Notes under the pieces: model-generated
Told to the model about the DNA's origin: nothing
Databases searched by the model: none
What the model saw: only the letters and a program-made list of their open reading frames with translations
Origin: Kaiparowitsia implicata GSE-PSE-MK54-09C
Lineage (GTDB): Bacteria; Cyanobacteriota; Cyanobacteriia; Elainellales; Elainellaceae
Direction of reading: 5' to 3'
Length of the DNA stretch: 64,000 nt
Assembly (NCBI GenBank): GCA_019359435.1
Contig: JAHHHI010000085.1
Span: forward strand, 1-64,000
Program-made: the position numbers and the translations under genes
Shown here: positions 33,814 to 42,024 of the stretch, piece by piece
Position numbering within the stretch: position 1 is the stretch's first letter
How the letters are laid out: every line of letters starts with the position of its first letter

Positions 33814-34523
33814 CGTCTGAATGGTCCCTCGCGGCGTTGTTCGCCGACTTCCATGAGAAGATCCAAAGCGAGCTGGCAACAGCGCGTAAGCTGGGCCATC
33901 CTACCGACAAGGGCGACGCGAGCGAGCAGGTCTGGATCGATGTCCTGACCCATTATCTGCCGCGCAGATATGAGGCTCGCAAAGGGTTCGTTGTCGATAG
34001 CCGGGGTGACTTCAGCCAGCAAATCGACGTGATCATCCACGACCGCCAATATTCTCCTTTCGTGTTCACGTTTAAGGGGACCGACGTCGTGCCGGCGGAG
34101 AGCGTCTATGCGGTGTTTGAAGCGAAGCAGGAGTTGACAGGGGATTATATCCAATATGCCGGTGAGAAGGCGGCATCGGTGCGCCGATTGCACCGCACAA
34201 GCCTAGCTGCCGAGACGATCCACGGGCCTTCCCGCGCGAAACCGCTCCACCACATTCTCGCCGGCATCGTGACATTGAGCGCGGCTTGGAAGCCCCCTCT
34301 GGGTGATACCCTGGTCGGTCATCTTGAGCGCGACTTGGGGGACGGCGTGCTCGATGTCGGATGCATTGCCGATGCGGGCTGGTTTACCCGGCGCGCCGAC
34401 CAGTTCGATCTACACGCGGTCGACAAGGCCGCGACCCGCTTTCTGTTTGAGCTGATAGCCCAGCTTCAGAGGATAGGCACCGCACCGATGCTCGACATTA
34501 GGGCCTATGCGGGAATGATCTGA
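33810..34523 (+). CDS. DUF6602 protein with PD-(D/E)XK nuclease-like motif
   Basis: 237 residues from the ATG at 33810 that overlaps the upstream stop (ATGA); the ATG at 33792 is also in frame. The N-terminal half has the spacing of a restriction-endonuclease-like fold: Glu39 in GDASEQVW, Asp73 in QQIDVIIHD, and Glu104-x-Lys106 in YAVFEAKQEL. I recognise the DUF6602 style. The C-terminal half, with HHILAGIVTLSAAW, is unassigned. A metal-dependent nuclease activity is predicted. Coupled translation with the nucleotidyltransferase suggests the two work as enzyme and effector. Confidence 0.72.
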   Translation: MTSEWSLAALFADFHEKIQSELATARKLGHPTDKGDASEQVWIDVLTHYLPRRYEARKGFVVDSRGDFSQQIDVIIHDRQYSPFVFTFKGTDVVPAESVYAVFEAKQELTGDYIQYAGEKAASVRRLHRTSLAAETIHGPSRAKPLHHILAGIVTLSAAWKPPLGDTLVGHLERDLGDGVLDVGCIADAGWFTRRADQFDLHAVDKAATRFLFELIAQLQRIGTAPMLDIRAYAGMI

Positions 34524-34777
34524 CGGGGAAATGAAGAATTGATGTGTCCCAACTGAGCGGTTCTGAAACTGCGCAGACGGCCGCTTTATGCTTGGCGACA
34601 CCAGAAGCTGCCAGTCAGCAAAGCGGCATTTTGTCATAAAACGAACGGTCGATCGGGCCGATCGGCTCCCCCCGCCCCGTTAGTCGATCGTCACCCGCAT
34701 GGGCGGAAACTCGTGGTGGGGTTCCGTGAAGCGCCAGAGCGGGGCGGAATAGAGCGCGGGCCGAAGGCAACGGTATC
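34524..34777. other. Convergent intergenic region, possible degenerate copy of the hairpin element
   Basis: 254 bp between two genes that end facing each other. From about 34729 to 34775 the order GTTCCG, CGCCAGAGCGG, AATAGAGCGCGG, CCGAAGGC, GGTATCC parallels the 3' part of copies B and C (CGGTCGGA, CCGCCAGG, GATAGAGC, CCGAACGGG, CTATCC). The match is weaker than between the other copies. I see no gene. Confidence 0.3.
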
Positions 34778-35377
34778 CTATTCCCTGGCTGAATTGGCCT
34801 CACATCCCTTCGGCAATGTCGCCCGCTCAATCGCCAGTTGGCGCATCCCTTCATAGTCCTGGCCCCACAGACCAAGCCGTTGCTCTGCTGCTCGTTGCAT
34901 CAGCTTCACATAGGCACCGCCCGAATATCTTCGGTAGTCCACGGCATAGCCCTGGGCCACCATCGTCGCTGCCACACTCGCTTCGTTCGCCTTGAAACGG
35001 CATGACAGGTTCAGCCTGCCATAGCTCGTCGCCGGACTGCGGCACTGCTTCTCCCGCCTCAACGCAAAATCGAACAGGCTCGTGGCACATTCTACCCCGC
35101 CATCCCGGTCGACCAACCCCTGCATCGTCAGCGTCGAAAGCTGCTTCAACCGCAGCCGATCGTCATCCGGCGCGTCGATCCCCACAATCCGGATCCGCGA
35201 CCCCGACACCTCGAGCGTATCACCGTCCACGACACGCGGCTTTGGATCATTGAGCCGCAGCGAGGTGATCCGCGCGACCTGCTCCTTCTGCTGCGCCAGG
35301 GCATAGACGGACACCGCCCCGAACATCACCGCGATTATGACGCGCTGGTGATTTGGCAGCCCCGGAAACAGCTTCAT
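34778..35377 (-). CDS. Secreted or membrane-anchored SNase-like protein
   Basis: 199 residues with an N-terminal hydrophobic segment (residues about 13-28, VIIAVMFGAVSVYALA) that could be a signal or anchor, then a thermonuclease-like domain: VVDGDTLEV, SRIRIVGIDAPD and YGRLNLSCRF. The residue after AP is Asp where active SNases have Glu, a conservative change at the general-base position, so activity may be reduced. Its start overlaps the stop of the toprim gene by 4 bp, forming a two-gene leftward operon. Paralogous in type to 27284-27820 but not closely similar. Confidence 0.72.
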   Translation of the reverse strand: MKLFPGLPNHQRVIIAVMFGAVSVYALAQQKEQVARITSLRLNDPKPRVVDGDTLEVSGSRIRIVGIDAPDDDRLRLKQLSTLTMQGLVDRDGGVECATSLFDFALRREKQCRSPATSYGRLNLSCRFKANEASVAATMVAQGYAVDYRRYSGGAYVKLMQRAAEQRLGLWGQDYEGMRQLAIERATLPKGCEANSARE

Positions 35378-36258
35378 TGCGCGCGGACCTCGCGCAGAAG
35401 GTCATTCCAGTCGCCGGCATGAGGCGGCAGCTTCACGCTGAGCTGACGGTCATTGGCTGTCAGGTGAGGCGCCGCACGCTCGACAGCGCGCGCCGCCTCG
35501 GCCCCATGCTGGCTGTAGATGATGATCGTGTGGATGCTCTCAGGAATAGTGAGGGTCTGGTATCGCTCGATCCCCAGCACCGGCCAGACATACGTTTCCG
35601 GCTCAAGCATGTTCATCACACTGGCAGCTTCCTCGACCCCTTCCGCAAGACGCAGGATGCCTGTCGAGGGGATGCCGCCCCAGCGCACCGCCCCGCCGCC
35701 GGGGTTGCCCAACATCCGCTTGGGCTTGGTGATCTCGGCCTTATCGGTGCCATCGGCGCGCAGGAAAGTGCGATGGATGGCGACGACGCCCGCGTCTTCT
35801 TCGACGGGTACGATCAGCGCTGGCGCAAACGCCTTTTCTTCACCGGCGCCAAACTGACAGCGCGCGTCAAAGCGAGCGTTGATGCCGACAGGGATGATGG
35901 CACGCGTGCGCAGATAGCGTTCAGCCAGGCTGCCAGTGAAGGGGTCGGCAAATCGCCATATCGACAGGGCAAGCTTGTTGAAGTCGCCCTTCCTTCCCTC
36001 ATGGCGCTGACCTGGATCATGATCGCGCGCGACCGAGAAGGTGCCGGTCCGCAGCGCATCAACGATCGCGTCGGAAGTGCAGCCCGCGAAGCAATGAAAC
36101 AGGATGGCGCGCCGCCCCACGCGCACCGAAAGGCTGGGATCGCCATCGGCATGGGCTGGGCACCGGCACATGGCGTAATCGCCCTGCCATTTGCCGCCGA
36201 GCTGTCGCACAATGCGATCGGCATCGCGGGCAACGGCGTCAGGATCGCGTCCGCTCAC
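35374..36258 (-). CDS. Primase/Toprim-like plasmid protein with Zn finger (DUF7146 type)
   Basis: 294 residues. The N-terminus has a CHC2-like zinc-binding pattern (CRCPAHADGDPSLSV, then FHCFAGCTSDAIVDAL), as in plasmid and phage primases. The Toprim region follows from ~residue 180: LAEGVEEAASVMNM with the conserved Glu, then TIIIYSQHGAEAARAVERA where a functional Toprim would carry a D-x-D pair. Those Asp residues are replaced by Ser-Gln, so catalytic ability is doubtful. Such proteins are frequent beside T4SS genes of alphaproteobacterial plasmids. It may bind single-stranded DNA without priming. Confidence 0.75.
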   Translation of the reverse strand: MSGRDPDAVARDADRIVRQLGGKWQGDYAMCRCPAHADGDPSLSVRVGRRAILFHCFAGCTSDAIVDALRTGTFSVARDHDPGQRHEGRKGDFNKLALSIWRFADPFTGSLAERYLRTRAIIPVGINARFDARCQFGAGEEKAFAPALIVPVEEDAGVVAIHRTFLRADGTDKAEITKPKRMLGNPGGGAVRWGGIPSTGILRLAEGVEEAASVMNMLEPETYVWPVLGIERYQTLTIPESIHTIIIYSQHGAEAARAVERAAPHLTANDRQLSVKLPPHAGDWNDLLREVRAQ

Positions 36259-36323
36259 TGGACCTCCTCTCTCTTGCCACTTACTCTATGGCTAATCGAA
36301 ATGACACCAAATAACCAGCGAAA

Positions 36324-36641
36324 ATGATCGAAATCGCTAAATGGGGGAAAATGGAACTTGAACTGATCCTGGAGCGCGAGCTGACATCACAGCGTCCCGT
36401 CGCCGGCACCATCACCGATGTCCAGGTGCATCAGCGCGAGGATGACGGCAAGTGGTACATCAATGTCCGCGTGAGCTGGCGCGGATCGACACCCTATCAT
36501 GTCGCGCTCTATGACAAGAAGAGAATCCGCTTATATTCAAAGGTTTCCTCGGCTATCCGGCATATCGTGGCGGCCTATGGTTACAGTTCTGTAATCGGCG
36601 TCAACCCATCGCCCCTTTGGAACAACCCATCCCGTTTCTGA
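36324..36641 (+). CDS. Hypothetical protein (105 aa)
   Basis: 105 residues from 36324. The in-frame ATG at 36351 (MELELILERELTS, 96 aa) is preceded by GGGGGAAA and may be the true start. The middle (VQVHQREDDGKWYINVRVSWRG) looks like a small beta-rich fold. No family recognised. It lies between the divergent primase-like gene and the T4SS operon, 106 bp upstream of the first T4SS gene. Confidence 0.5.
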   Translation: MIEIAKWGKMELELILERELTSQRPVAGTITDVQVHQREDDGKWYINVRVSWRGSTPYHVALYDKKRIRLYSKVSSAIRHIVAAYGYSSVIGVNPSPLWNNPSRF

Positions 36642-36747
36642 CGTAGAATAGAGGGCGAAACGGGGAAAACCCGTTATTGCGAGTCCTTCGCAGTCTAGGC
36701 AGAGTCACAAAAGCGATTTAGAGTGTTTTCCCTAGAGAGGTGAAAAC

Positions 36748-37125
36748 ATGCGAAATCGCTTGTCACTTTCGATCCCGGCATTCGCGTTTCTGCTGGCATC
36801 GGCAACGCCATCCTCGGCACGGGCCGCTGACAGCACATGGGCTTGTGAAGTGCTGTTGTGCGCCAGCAATCCCGGGGGCTGGATGCAATATGCCCAGTGC
36901 GTCCCGCCGATCCGCAAGTTGTTGCGACACCTCGCGTTGGGCGGCGGTTTTCCGACCTGCTCCGCAGGTGGCGTCGCCGCCGCAAAATATACCAAGCCGA
37001 AATATGGTCGTCCTGGCTTCGTGGTGATGACCATGCGTGACGGGAGCCGCACCACCTACACGGTCCCGACCGAAGCCGACGCGGCGCAGGCGGAGGCCAC
37101 TGCCATACCGGGGGGAGTGCAGTAA
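36748..37125 (+). CDS. TrbM/KikA-like conjugal transfer protein
   Basis: 125 residues with a clear signal peptide (residues 1-26, cleavage after SARA). The mature part has CEVLLCASNPGG, CVPPIRKLL and FPTC, the Cys spacing of the TrbM/KikA/MpfK family, periplasmic accessory factors of IncP and IncN transfer systems. A ribosome site GAGAGGTG precedes it. It shares one base with the virB1 start (AATG overlap at 37125), placing it first in the transfer operon. The family call is moderate because the C-terminus (repeated Ala/Glu) is unusual. Confidence 0.65.
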   Translation: MRNRLSLSIPAFAFLLASATPSSARAADSTWACEVLLCASNPGGWMQYAQCVPPIRKLLRHLALGGGFPTCSAGGVAAAKYTKPKYGRPGFVVMTMRDGSRTTYTVPTEADAAQAEATAIPGGVQ

Positions 37126-37805
37126 TGCAGTTCACCACGGCAGCGATCCTCGGCCTTGCGGCGCAATGTGCATCGGGCGTGGCTCCTTCCACGATCGCCG
37201 CCGTCGTGCATACCGAGAGCAAGGGCTATCAGTTCGCACTCAACGTCAACGGCGTCGCCCGCCAACCAACGCGGCCGACCAATGCCGTCAATGCCGCGCG
37301 CGTCGCGCGAAGCTACATCGCGCAGGGCTATTCGGTGGATCTCGGCCTCGGCCAGATCAACTCCAACAACATGTCCGCGTTGGGCCTGACATGGGACAGC
37401 GTGTTCGATCCCTGCACGAACATCGGCGCTGCCGGAAAGGTGCTCGCGGGCAACTATCATCAGGTCCGCGGCGGAAGGATGCCGCAAGAGGCGCTTAGGG
37501 TCGCCCTGTCCATGTACAATACCGGCTCGAGAACGCGGGGTTTTCGCAATGGCTATGTCGGCCGCGTGCTGAACAATGCCGGCGTGTCCGACAGGATCGC
37601 TCCTGTTGCCTATGTGCCCCCTGCCCCGCCTGGACAAGAGGATGCAGCGGGCAAGCCGCCAGCCACAATGCTGGCTGATCTGGTCGCGGAGAACATGCCC
37701 CAAGCCAATCCTGCGCGGGCAGCATCACCACCACCCCCGGCTTGGGATGTCTTCTCCCGGGCCGCTTACGAGCGTGCGCGGAGCGCCAAAACAGGAGGAA
37801 GCTGA
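37125..37805 (+). CDS. virB1: VirB1-like lytic transglycosylase
   Basis: 226 residues with an SLT-type lysozyme fold: VHTESKGYQFALNVNG with the catalytic Glu, DLGLGQINSNNMSAL, and ALSMYNTGSRTRGF. VirB1 opens the peptidoglycan for T4SS assembly. The C-terminal ~60 residues are Pro/Ala-rich and disordered. No obvious Sec signal is seen beyond the hydrophobic start (FTTAAILGLAAQC). It overlaps virB2 by one base. Confidence 0.85.
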   Translation: MQFTTAAILGLAAQCASGVAPSTIAAVVHTESKGYQFALNVNGVARQPTRPTNAVNAARVARSYIAQGYSVDLGLGQINSNNMSALGLTWDSVFDPCTNIGAAGKVLAGNYHQVRGGRMPQEALRVALSMYNTGSRTRGFRNGYVGRVLNNAGVSDRIAPVAYVPPAPPGQEDAAGKPPATMLADLVAENMPQANPARAASPPPPAWDVFSRAAYERARSAKTGGS

Positions 37806-38182
37806 TGAAGTCACACGCATCCATGGACAAGCCGGCGAAATCCGCGCGATCGACAGTTCAACGCCATGTGGCGGCGCTGTCGCCGCGCCAGCGCAAGACG
37901 GCGGCGATCGCCGTCACCGTTGCCGTAGCGGGACTTGCCTCGCTCGTTTCACCGGACCCGGCATTTGCCCAATCCGCCAATCTGGAGGGGTTCGCCAACA
38001 ATGTGCTGGGCCTGCTCAGCAACGGCTTGCTCCGCGCCATCGCGGTCATCGCCGTCATTGTCGCTGGCGCGGGATGGTTGATGGGCCGGGTCAACACGGG
38101 CGCACTGGTGACGGTCATCATCGGCATCGCGATCATCTTCTCGGCACCGTGGATCGTGGACCAGATCGCAGGCTCGGCCTGA
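37805..38182 (+). CDS. virB2: VirB2/TrbC-type major pilin
   Basis: 125 residues from the ATG at 37805. A long basic leader (residues 1-30) precedes a signal segment ending SPDPAFAQSA, then two hydrophobic helices (about 73-93 and 98-117) with a short polar turn GRVNTG, as in TrbC/VirB2 prepilins that are cleaved and inserted in the membrane before pilus assembly. Ends IVDQIAGSA. It is followed by a GC-rich 65-bp gap before virB3. Confidence 0.85.
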   Translation: MKSHASMDKPAKSARSTVQRHVAALSPRQRKTAAIAVTVAVAGLASLVSPDPAFAQSANLEGFANNVLGLLSNGLLRAIAVIAVIVAGAGWLMGRVNTGALVTVIIGIAIIFSAPWIVDQIAGSA

Positions 38183-38247
38183 CGAACAGGCGGCCCGACA
38201 CCGCGTCGGGCCGTCACTTTTTAACGCAGGCAGGCAGGCAGGTAGAT

Positions 38248-38589
38248 ATGGCCGAGAGAGAAGAGATAGCGCGCAACACGCTGTTCCTTGCGGTGACGCG
38301 GCCAGCCCTGTGGGGGGGCATCCCGATCGAAGCGGCAGTGCCCATCCTGCTGGTATCGGCCTGTGTCCTGATTGGCACCAACAATCCCGTCTATGCGCTC
38401 GTCACGGCAGCGGTTTGCTACGGCCTTGCCCGCCTTGTGGTGCGTCAGGATGTCAACGCTTTTCGGCTGATGTTCCTGTTCTTCCGCACCAAGGCGGCAA
38501 ACCGCAATCGCACCTTCTGGGGTGGGTCGAGCTACACGCCCCTCCCCCTCAAAGGCATTGCCCGCAAGGGCTTCGGTCGCCGTGGCTAG
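38248..38589 (+). CDS. virB3: VirB3-type inner-membrane protein
   Basis: 113 residues from ATG 38248. A short polar start is followed by a hydrophobic pair of segments (about residues 25-60, VPILLVSACVLIGTN and VYALVTAAVCYGLARL), then RQDVNAFRLMFLFFRTK, the usual VirB3 pattern. VirB3 anchors the VirB4 ATPase at the membrane. Its stop overlaps the GTG of virB4 by 8 bp. Confidence 0.85.
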   Translation: MAEREEIARNTLFLAVTRPALWGGIPIEAAVPILLVSACVLIGTNNPVYALVTAAVCYGLARLVVRQDVNAFRLMFLFFRTKAANRNRTFWGGSSYTPLPLKGIARKGFGRRG

Positions 38590-40972
38590 AGCGGACCGCC
38601 TTTCGGCCCAGGTGCCGATGAAGGTCGCGCTCAAGGAAGTGCTGCCCACCAAGTTCCTGCCCTATGCGCGGCACATCAATGACGAGATGATCGTTCTCGA
38701 TTCCGGCGCGATCATGCTGACATTCGAGTTGCAGGGCCGCGCCTTCGAGACAGCCGACGTCCGCGATCTCAATGACTGGCATTCCAAGCTCAACGGGATG
38801 CTCCGCAATCTGCACGACGATCGCCTGTCGATCTGGACGCATCTGGTCAGGGCGCGGGTCGAGCAATATCCCGGCGGCAATTTCCGGTCGAAATTCGCCC
38901 GCGATCTCGATGCCGCCTATTTCGCGCGCATCAACCGCGAGCGGATGTTCATCAACCGCTTCTTCGTCACCCTCCTTGCGCGCCCTGCGGTGCATGGCGC
39001 GGACAAGCTGGTTCATCTGTTCCGGTCCAAGGCCAAGGTCGAGTCGGCGGCCGATGCGGTGGATGAGAATCTGATCGAGTTCCTTGAGGACAAGGCCCGC
39101 GACTTCGAGAAGCTGATGGCGCGCTGCGAGCCGCGCCGCCTCGCAATCTATGGCCATAACGGCCTCAAATTCTCCGAACCGCTCGAAGTCGCCGAAATGG
39201 TGATGACGGGGCGCCACCGGCGTGTGCCGATCATCCGCGGCCATCTTGGCAGCGCCCTGTACCGGCAACGCGTCATTTTCGGCGGCGAGACGGTTGAGGT
39301 TCGCGATGCCGACCGCAGCTCGTTCGGCGGCATATTTGGTATCCGCGAGTATCCGGCCTTCACCACGCCCCGCCAGTTTGAATCCCTGCTGGCTGTCGAT
39401 TTCGGCTTCGTTCTCACGCAATCGTTCACCTTCCTGAGCCGCGCCACGGCGGCCGAGCGGTTCCGCTTGCGGCAACGGCAGATGGAGAATGCCGACGATC
39501 GGGCCATCAGCCAGATGCATGATCTGGTCGATGCGGCGGACGACCTCATGTCGAACCGCTTCGTGCTGGGCGATCATCATTTCACGCTCGCGGTCTATGG
39601 CGGGAGCCTGAAATCGCTGCGCGACCATATGTCGATCGCGCGCGCCGCGCTGGCCGATACGGGCATGGTCGCGGCGCGGGAGGGGGCGGCGCTGGAAGCG
39701 GCCTATTGGAGCCAGCTCGTTGGCAATTTCGCGTGGCGGGCGCGCCCCGCACCGATCACGTCGCTCAACTTCGCCGCCTTTGCGCCCTTCCACACCTATC
39801 CCGCTGGCCGCGCCGCCGGCAACCATTGGGGCGACGCCATCGCGCTTCTCAAGACGAGCGCGCGCAGCCCCTATTTCTTCAGCTTCCACAAGCGCGACGT
39901 CGGGCACACGATGGTCATCGGTCCGACAGGCGGCGGCAAGACGGTGCTGCTCAACTTCCTGATGGCGCAGGCCGAAAAGACAGGTTCGCGTCAGATCTTC
40001 ATCGACAAGGATCGCGGCGCGCAGATTTTCGTGTTGGCGAGCGGAGGTGCCTATCTCACGCTTGAGAACGGCACGCCCACTGGCTTCGCCCCGTTGAAGG
40101 CGCTGGCCGATACGGCTGAGGATCGGGCCTGGCTGTCGCTATGGGTCCGCCAGCTCGTCCGTGCAGAAGGGCGGCCGATCACAGTGCAGGAGGAAAGGCG
40201 CATCGATGATGGCATTGCCGCCGTCATGAAGCTTCCGCCGGCAGCGCGCTCCCTCGATGCCCTGCGCACCATGCTCGGCATGGCAGACGAGGGCGGAGTT
40301 GGCGCGAGGCTGGAAAAATGGACCTCGCGCGGCGCGCTGGGATGGGCGTTCGATAACGCGCAAGACGAAATGACACTCGATGCCCGGTTCATCGGGTTCG
40401 ACATGACGGACTTCCTCGACAACGCCGATATCCGCGCCCCATTGATGCTCTACCTGTTCCACCGGATCGACAAGATGTTGACCGGCGAGCGCACCATGAT
40501 CGTGATCGACGAGTTCTGGAAGGCGCTCGGGGACAATGCGTTTCGCAGCTTCGCCCAGGACGGGTTGAAGACATACCGCAAGCGCAATGCGCTGATGGTG
40601 TTCGCCACCCAATCCCCTGGCGACGCGCTCAAGAGTGATATCAGCCACTCCATATTGGAACAGGTGGCGACGAAGATCATGCTGCCCAATCCGAACGGGC
40701 AGCGCCGCGATTATATTGACGGCTTCTCCATGACGGATGCCGAATTCGCGCTGATCCGCGAGGAACTGTCGCAGGAATCGCACAAATTCCTCGTGAAGCA
40801 GGGGCATGACTCGGTCGTCGTGGAACTGGATCTGACCGGCCTCGACAACGAGCTGGCCGTTCTATCGGGCCGCGCGGAAACGACCGCGGTCGCCGCGCAA
40901 GTGATCGCCGAACATGGCCGCGATCCGGCTGTGTGGCTCCCCATCTTCCACCAGCGCCGACGTTCAAGTTGA
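38582..40972 (+). CDS. virB4: VirB4-type T4SS ATPase
   Basis: 796 residues from GTG at 38582 within the end of virB3; ATG at 38618 is an alternative, and the longer frame from 38522 would lie inside virB3. The N-terminal CagE/VirB4 domain precedes a RecA-like ATPase with Walker A GPTGGGKTVLLN and Walker B MIVIDEFWKAL, then FATQSPGDAL. VirB4 energises pilus biogenesis and substrate transfer at the inner membrane. Length is normal. Confidence 0.93.
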   Translation: MARADRLSAQVPMKVALKEVLPTKFLPYARHINDEMIVLDSGAIMLTFELQGRAFETADVRDLNDWHSKLNGMLRNLHDDRLSIWTHLVRARVEQYPGGNFRSKFARDLDAAYFARINRERMFINRFFVTLLARPAVHGADKLVHLFRSKAKVESAADAVDENLIEFLEDKARDFEKLMARCEPRRLAIYGHNGLKFSEPLEVAEMVMTGRHRRVPIIRGHLGSALYRQRVIFGGETVEVRDADRSSFGGIFGIREYPAFTTPRQFESLLAVDFGFVLTQSFTFLSRATAAERFRLRQRQMENADDRAISQMHDLVDAADDLMSNRFVLGDHHFTLAVYGGSLKSLRDHMSIARAALADTGMVAAREGAALEAAYWSQLVGNFAWRARPAPITSLNFAAFAPFHTYPAGRAAGNHWGDAIALLKTSARSPYFFSFHKRDVGHTMVIGPTGGGKTVLLNFLMAQAEKTGSRQIFIDKDRGAQIFVLASGGAYLTLENGTPTGFAPLKALADTAEDRAWLSLWVRQLVRAEGRPITVQEERRIDDGIAAVMKLPPAARSLDALRTMLGMADEGGVGARLEKWTSRGALGWAFDNAQDEMTLDARFIGFDMTDFLDNADIRAPLMLYLFHRIDKMLTGERTMIVIDEFWKALGDNAFRSFAQDGLKTYRKRNALMVFATQSPGDALKSDISHSILEQVATKIMLPNPNGQRRDYIDGFSMTDAEFALIREELSQESHKFLVKQGHDSVVVELDLTGLDNELAVLSGRAETTAVAAQVIAEHGRDPAVWLPIFHQRRRSS

Positions 40973-40985
40973 AAGGAGAACTCTC

Positions 40986-41696
40986 ATGAGCCCCAAGAAA
41001 CTTCGCTATTTCGTGATGGGAGCCTCGCTCCTGACCTGCATGGGTTCCGCGCACGCGCAGGGCATCCCTGTGACCGACACGCGCAGCTTGTTTCAGCAGC
41101 TTGAGCAAGTCCGCCAGGGCGTGTCGATGCTCGCGCAGGGGGCCGACCAGCTCCAACAGGCACGCGATCTCTATCGTGATCTCAACAAGGCGACGGATAT
41201 CGGGCGGGTCGCGGATAGCCTGCGCACCGACGCCATGCGCGAACTGAACGTGTCGTCGGGCAGCCTCGACGGTTACGCCAACGGCGATCTTAACGTGATC
41301 GGCCGCCTGCGTGGTCGCTCCGATGGCATCTATCAAGGATTGATGGGGCAACTTTCCCCCGACACCTCGGAAAGCGCGCGGGCAAGCTATGAGACGGGTG
41401 CCCGGCAAGCGGCCGTCACAGCCGGGCTTGCCGGGTCCGTGGGGGATTCGGTGACGAGCCGTCGCGAGGGCCTGGAGGAGCTGCGCTCGCGGCTCGCCAG
41501 CGCAAATTCGGCTGCCGAGCGGGCCGACATGAGCGCCCGCCTCCAGCTTGAACAGGCGCAGATGACAAATGACATGATGGCGCTGCAAGCCGTCGAGTTG
41601 CAGCGTCGCGCGAAGGCTGAGGCCGAATATCAAGGCTATCTGACACTTCAGCAGCGCGAGAGCGCAAAATTCCGTCGGCAGATGGGCATCGACTGA
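40986..41696 (+). CDS. virB5: VirB5-like minor pilin
   Basis: 236 residues with a signal peptide (cleavage after GSAHAQ) and a long helical coiled body (LFQQLEQVRQGVSMLAQGADQLQQ) typical of VirB5/TrbJ proteins that cap the pilus. A clear ribosome site AGGAGAA precedes the ATG at 40986. Ends SAKFRRQMGID. Its stop shares one base with the start of the lipoprotein gene. Confidence 0.82.
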   Translation: MSPKKLRYFVMGASLLTCMGSAHAQGIPVTDTRSLFQQLEQVRQGVSMLAQGADQLQQARDLYRDLNKATDIGRVADSLRTDAMRELNVSSGSLDGYANGDLNVIGRLRGRSDGIYQGLMGQLSPDTSESARASYETGARQAAVTAGLAGSVGDSVTSRREGLEELRSRLASANSAAERADMSARLQLEQAQMTNDMMALQAVELQRRAKAEAEYQGYLTLQQRESAKFRRQMGID

Positions 41697-42001
41697 TGCG
41701 AGCAGCACTCGTCCTATGGGGTAGCCTCATGGCGCTATCTGCCTGCTCTCCCTCGGAGAAAGCACAGACGGGCGATGGTCTTCGTTCGGACATCCCACTC
41801 CGGACTGTCGACTACTTCGTGAAGAACAACGCCGAACGGACCGAAATGGAAGCTGTATGCACCGACTGGAAGGGGTCGCAACGCCCAATCACTAGTTGGC
41901 CCGCTGTCGTGACCGAGAACTGCAACAACGCCGACACCGCTAGGTATCAACTGATCCAGAAGCGCGAACGCGAGAAGTTCAAAAAGCAAATGGGCATCTG
42001 A
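41696..42001 (+). CDS. eexN: EexN-family entry-exclusion lipoprotein
   Basis: 101 residues. Signal sequence ends in the lipobox LSAC (residues about 15-18), so it is a lipoprotein. The mature part has TVDYFVKNNAERTEMEAVC and NCNNADTARYQ, the EexN pattern. EexN prevents entry of a second copy of the same plasmid. Its place between virB5 and virB6 is the usual one. The ending KKQMGI repeats that of virB5 (RRQMGID), perhaps from a shared ancestry of C-terminal tails. Confidence 0.82.
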   Translation: MRAALVLWGSLMALSACSPSEKAQTGDGLRSDIPLRTVDYFVKNNAERTEMEAVCTDWKGSQRPITSWPAVVTENCNNADTARYQLIQKREREKFKKQMGI

Positions 42002-42024
42002 TGTCGCGGTAGGGTGGAAGACTA

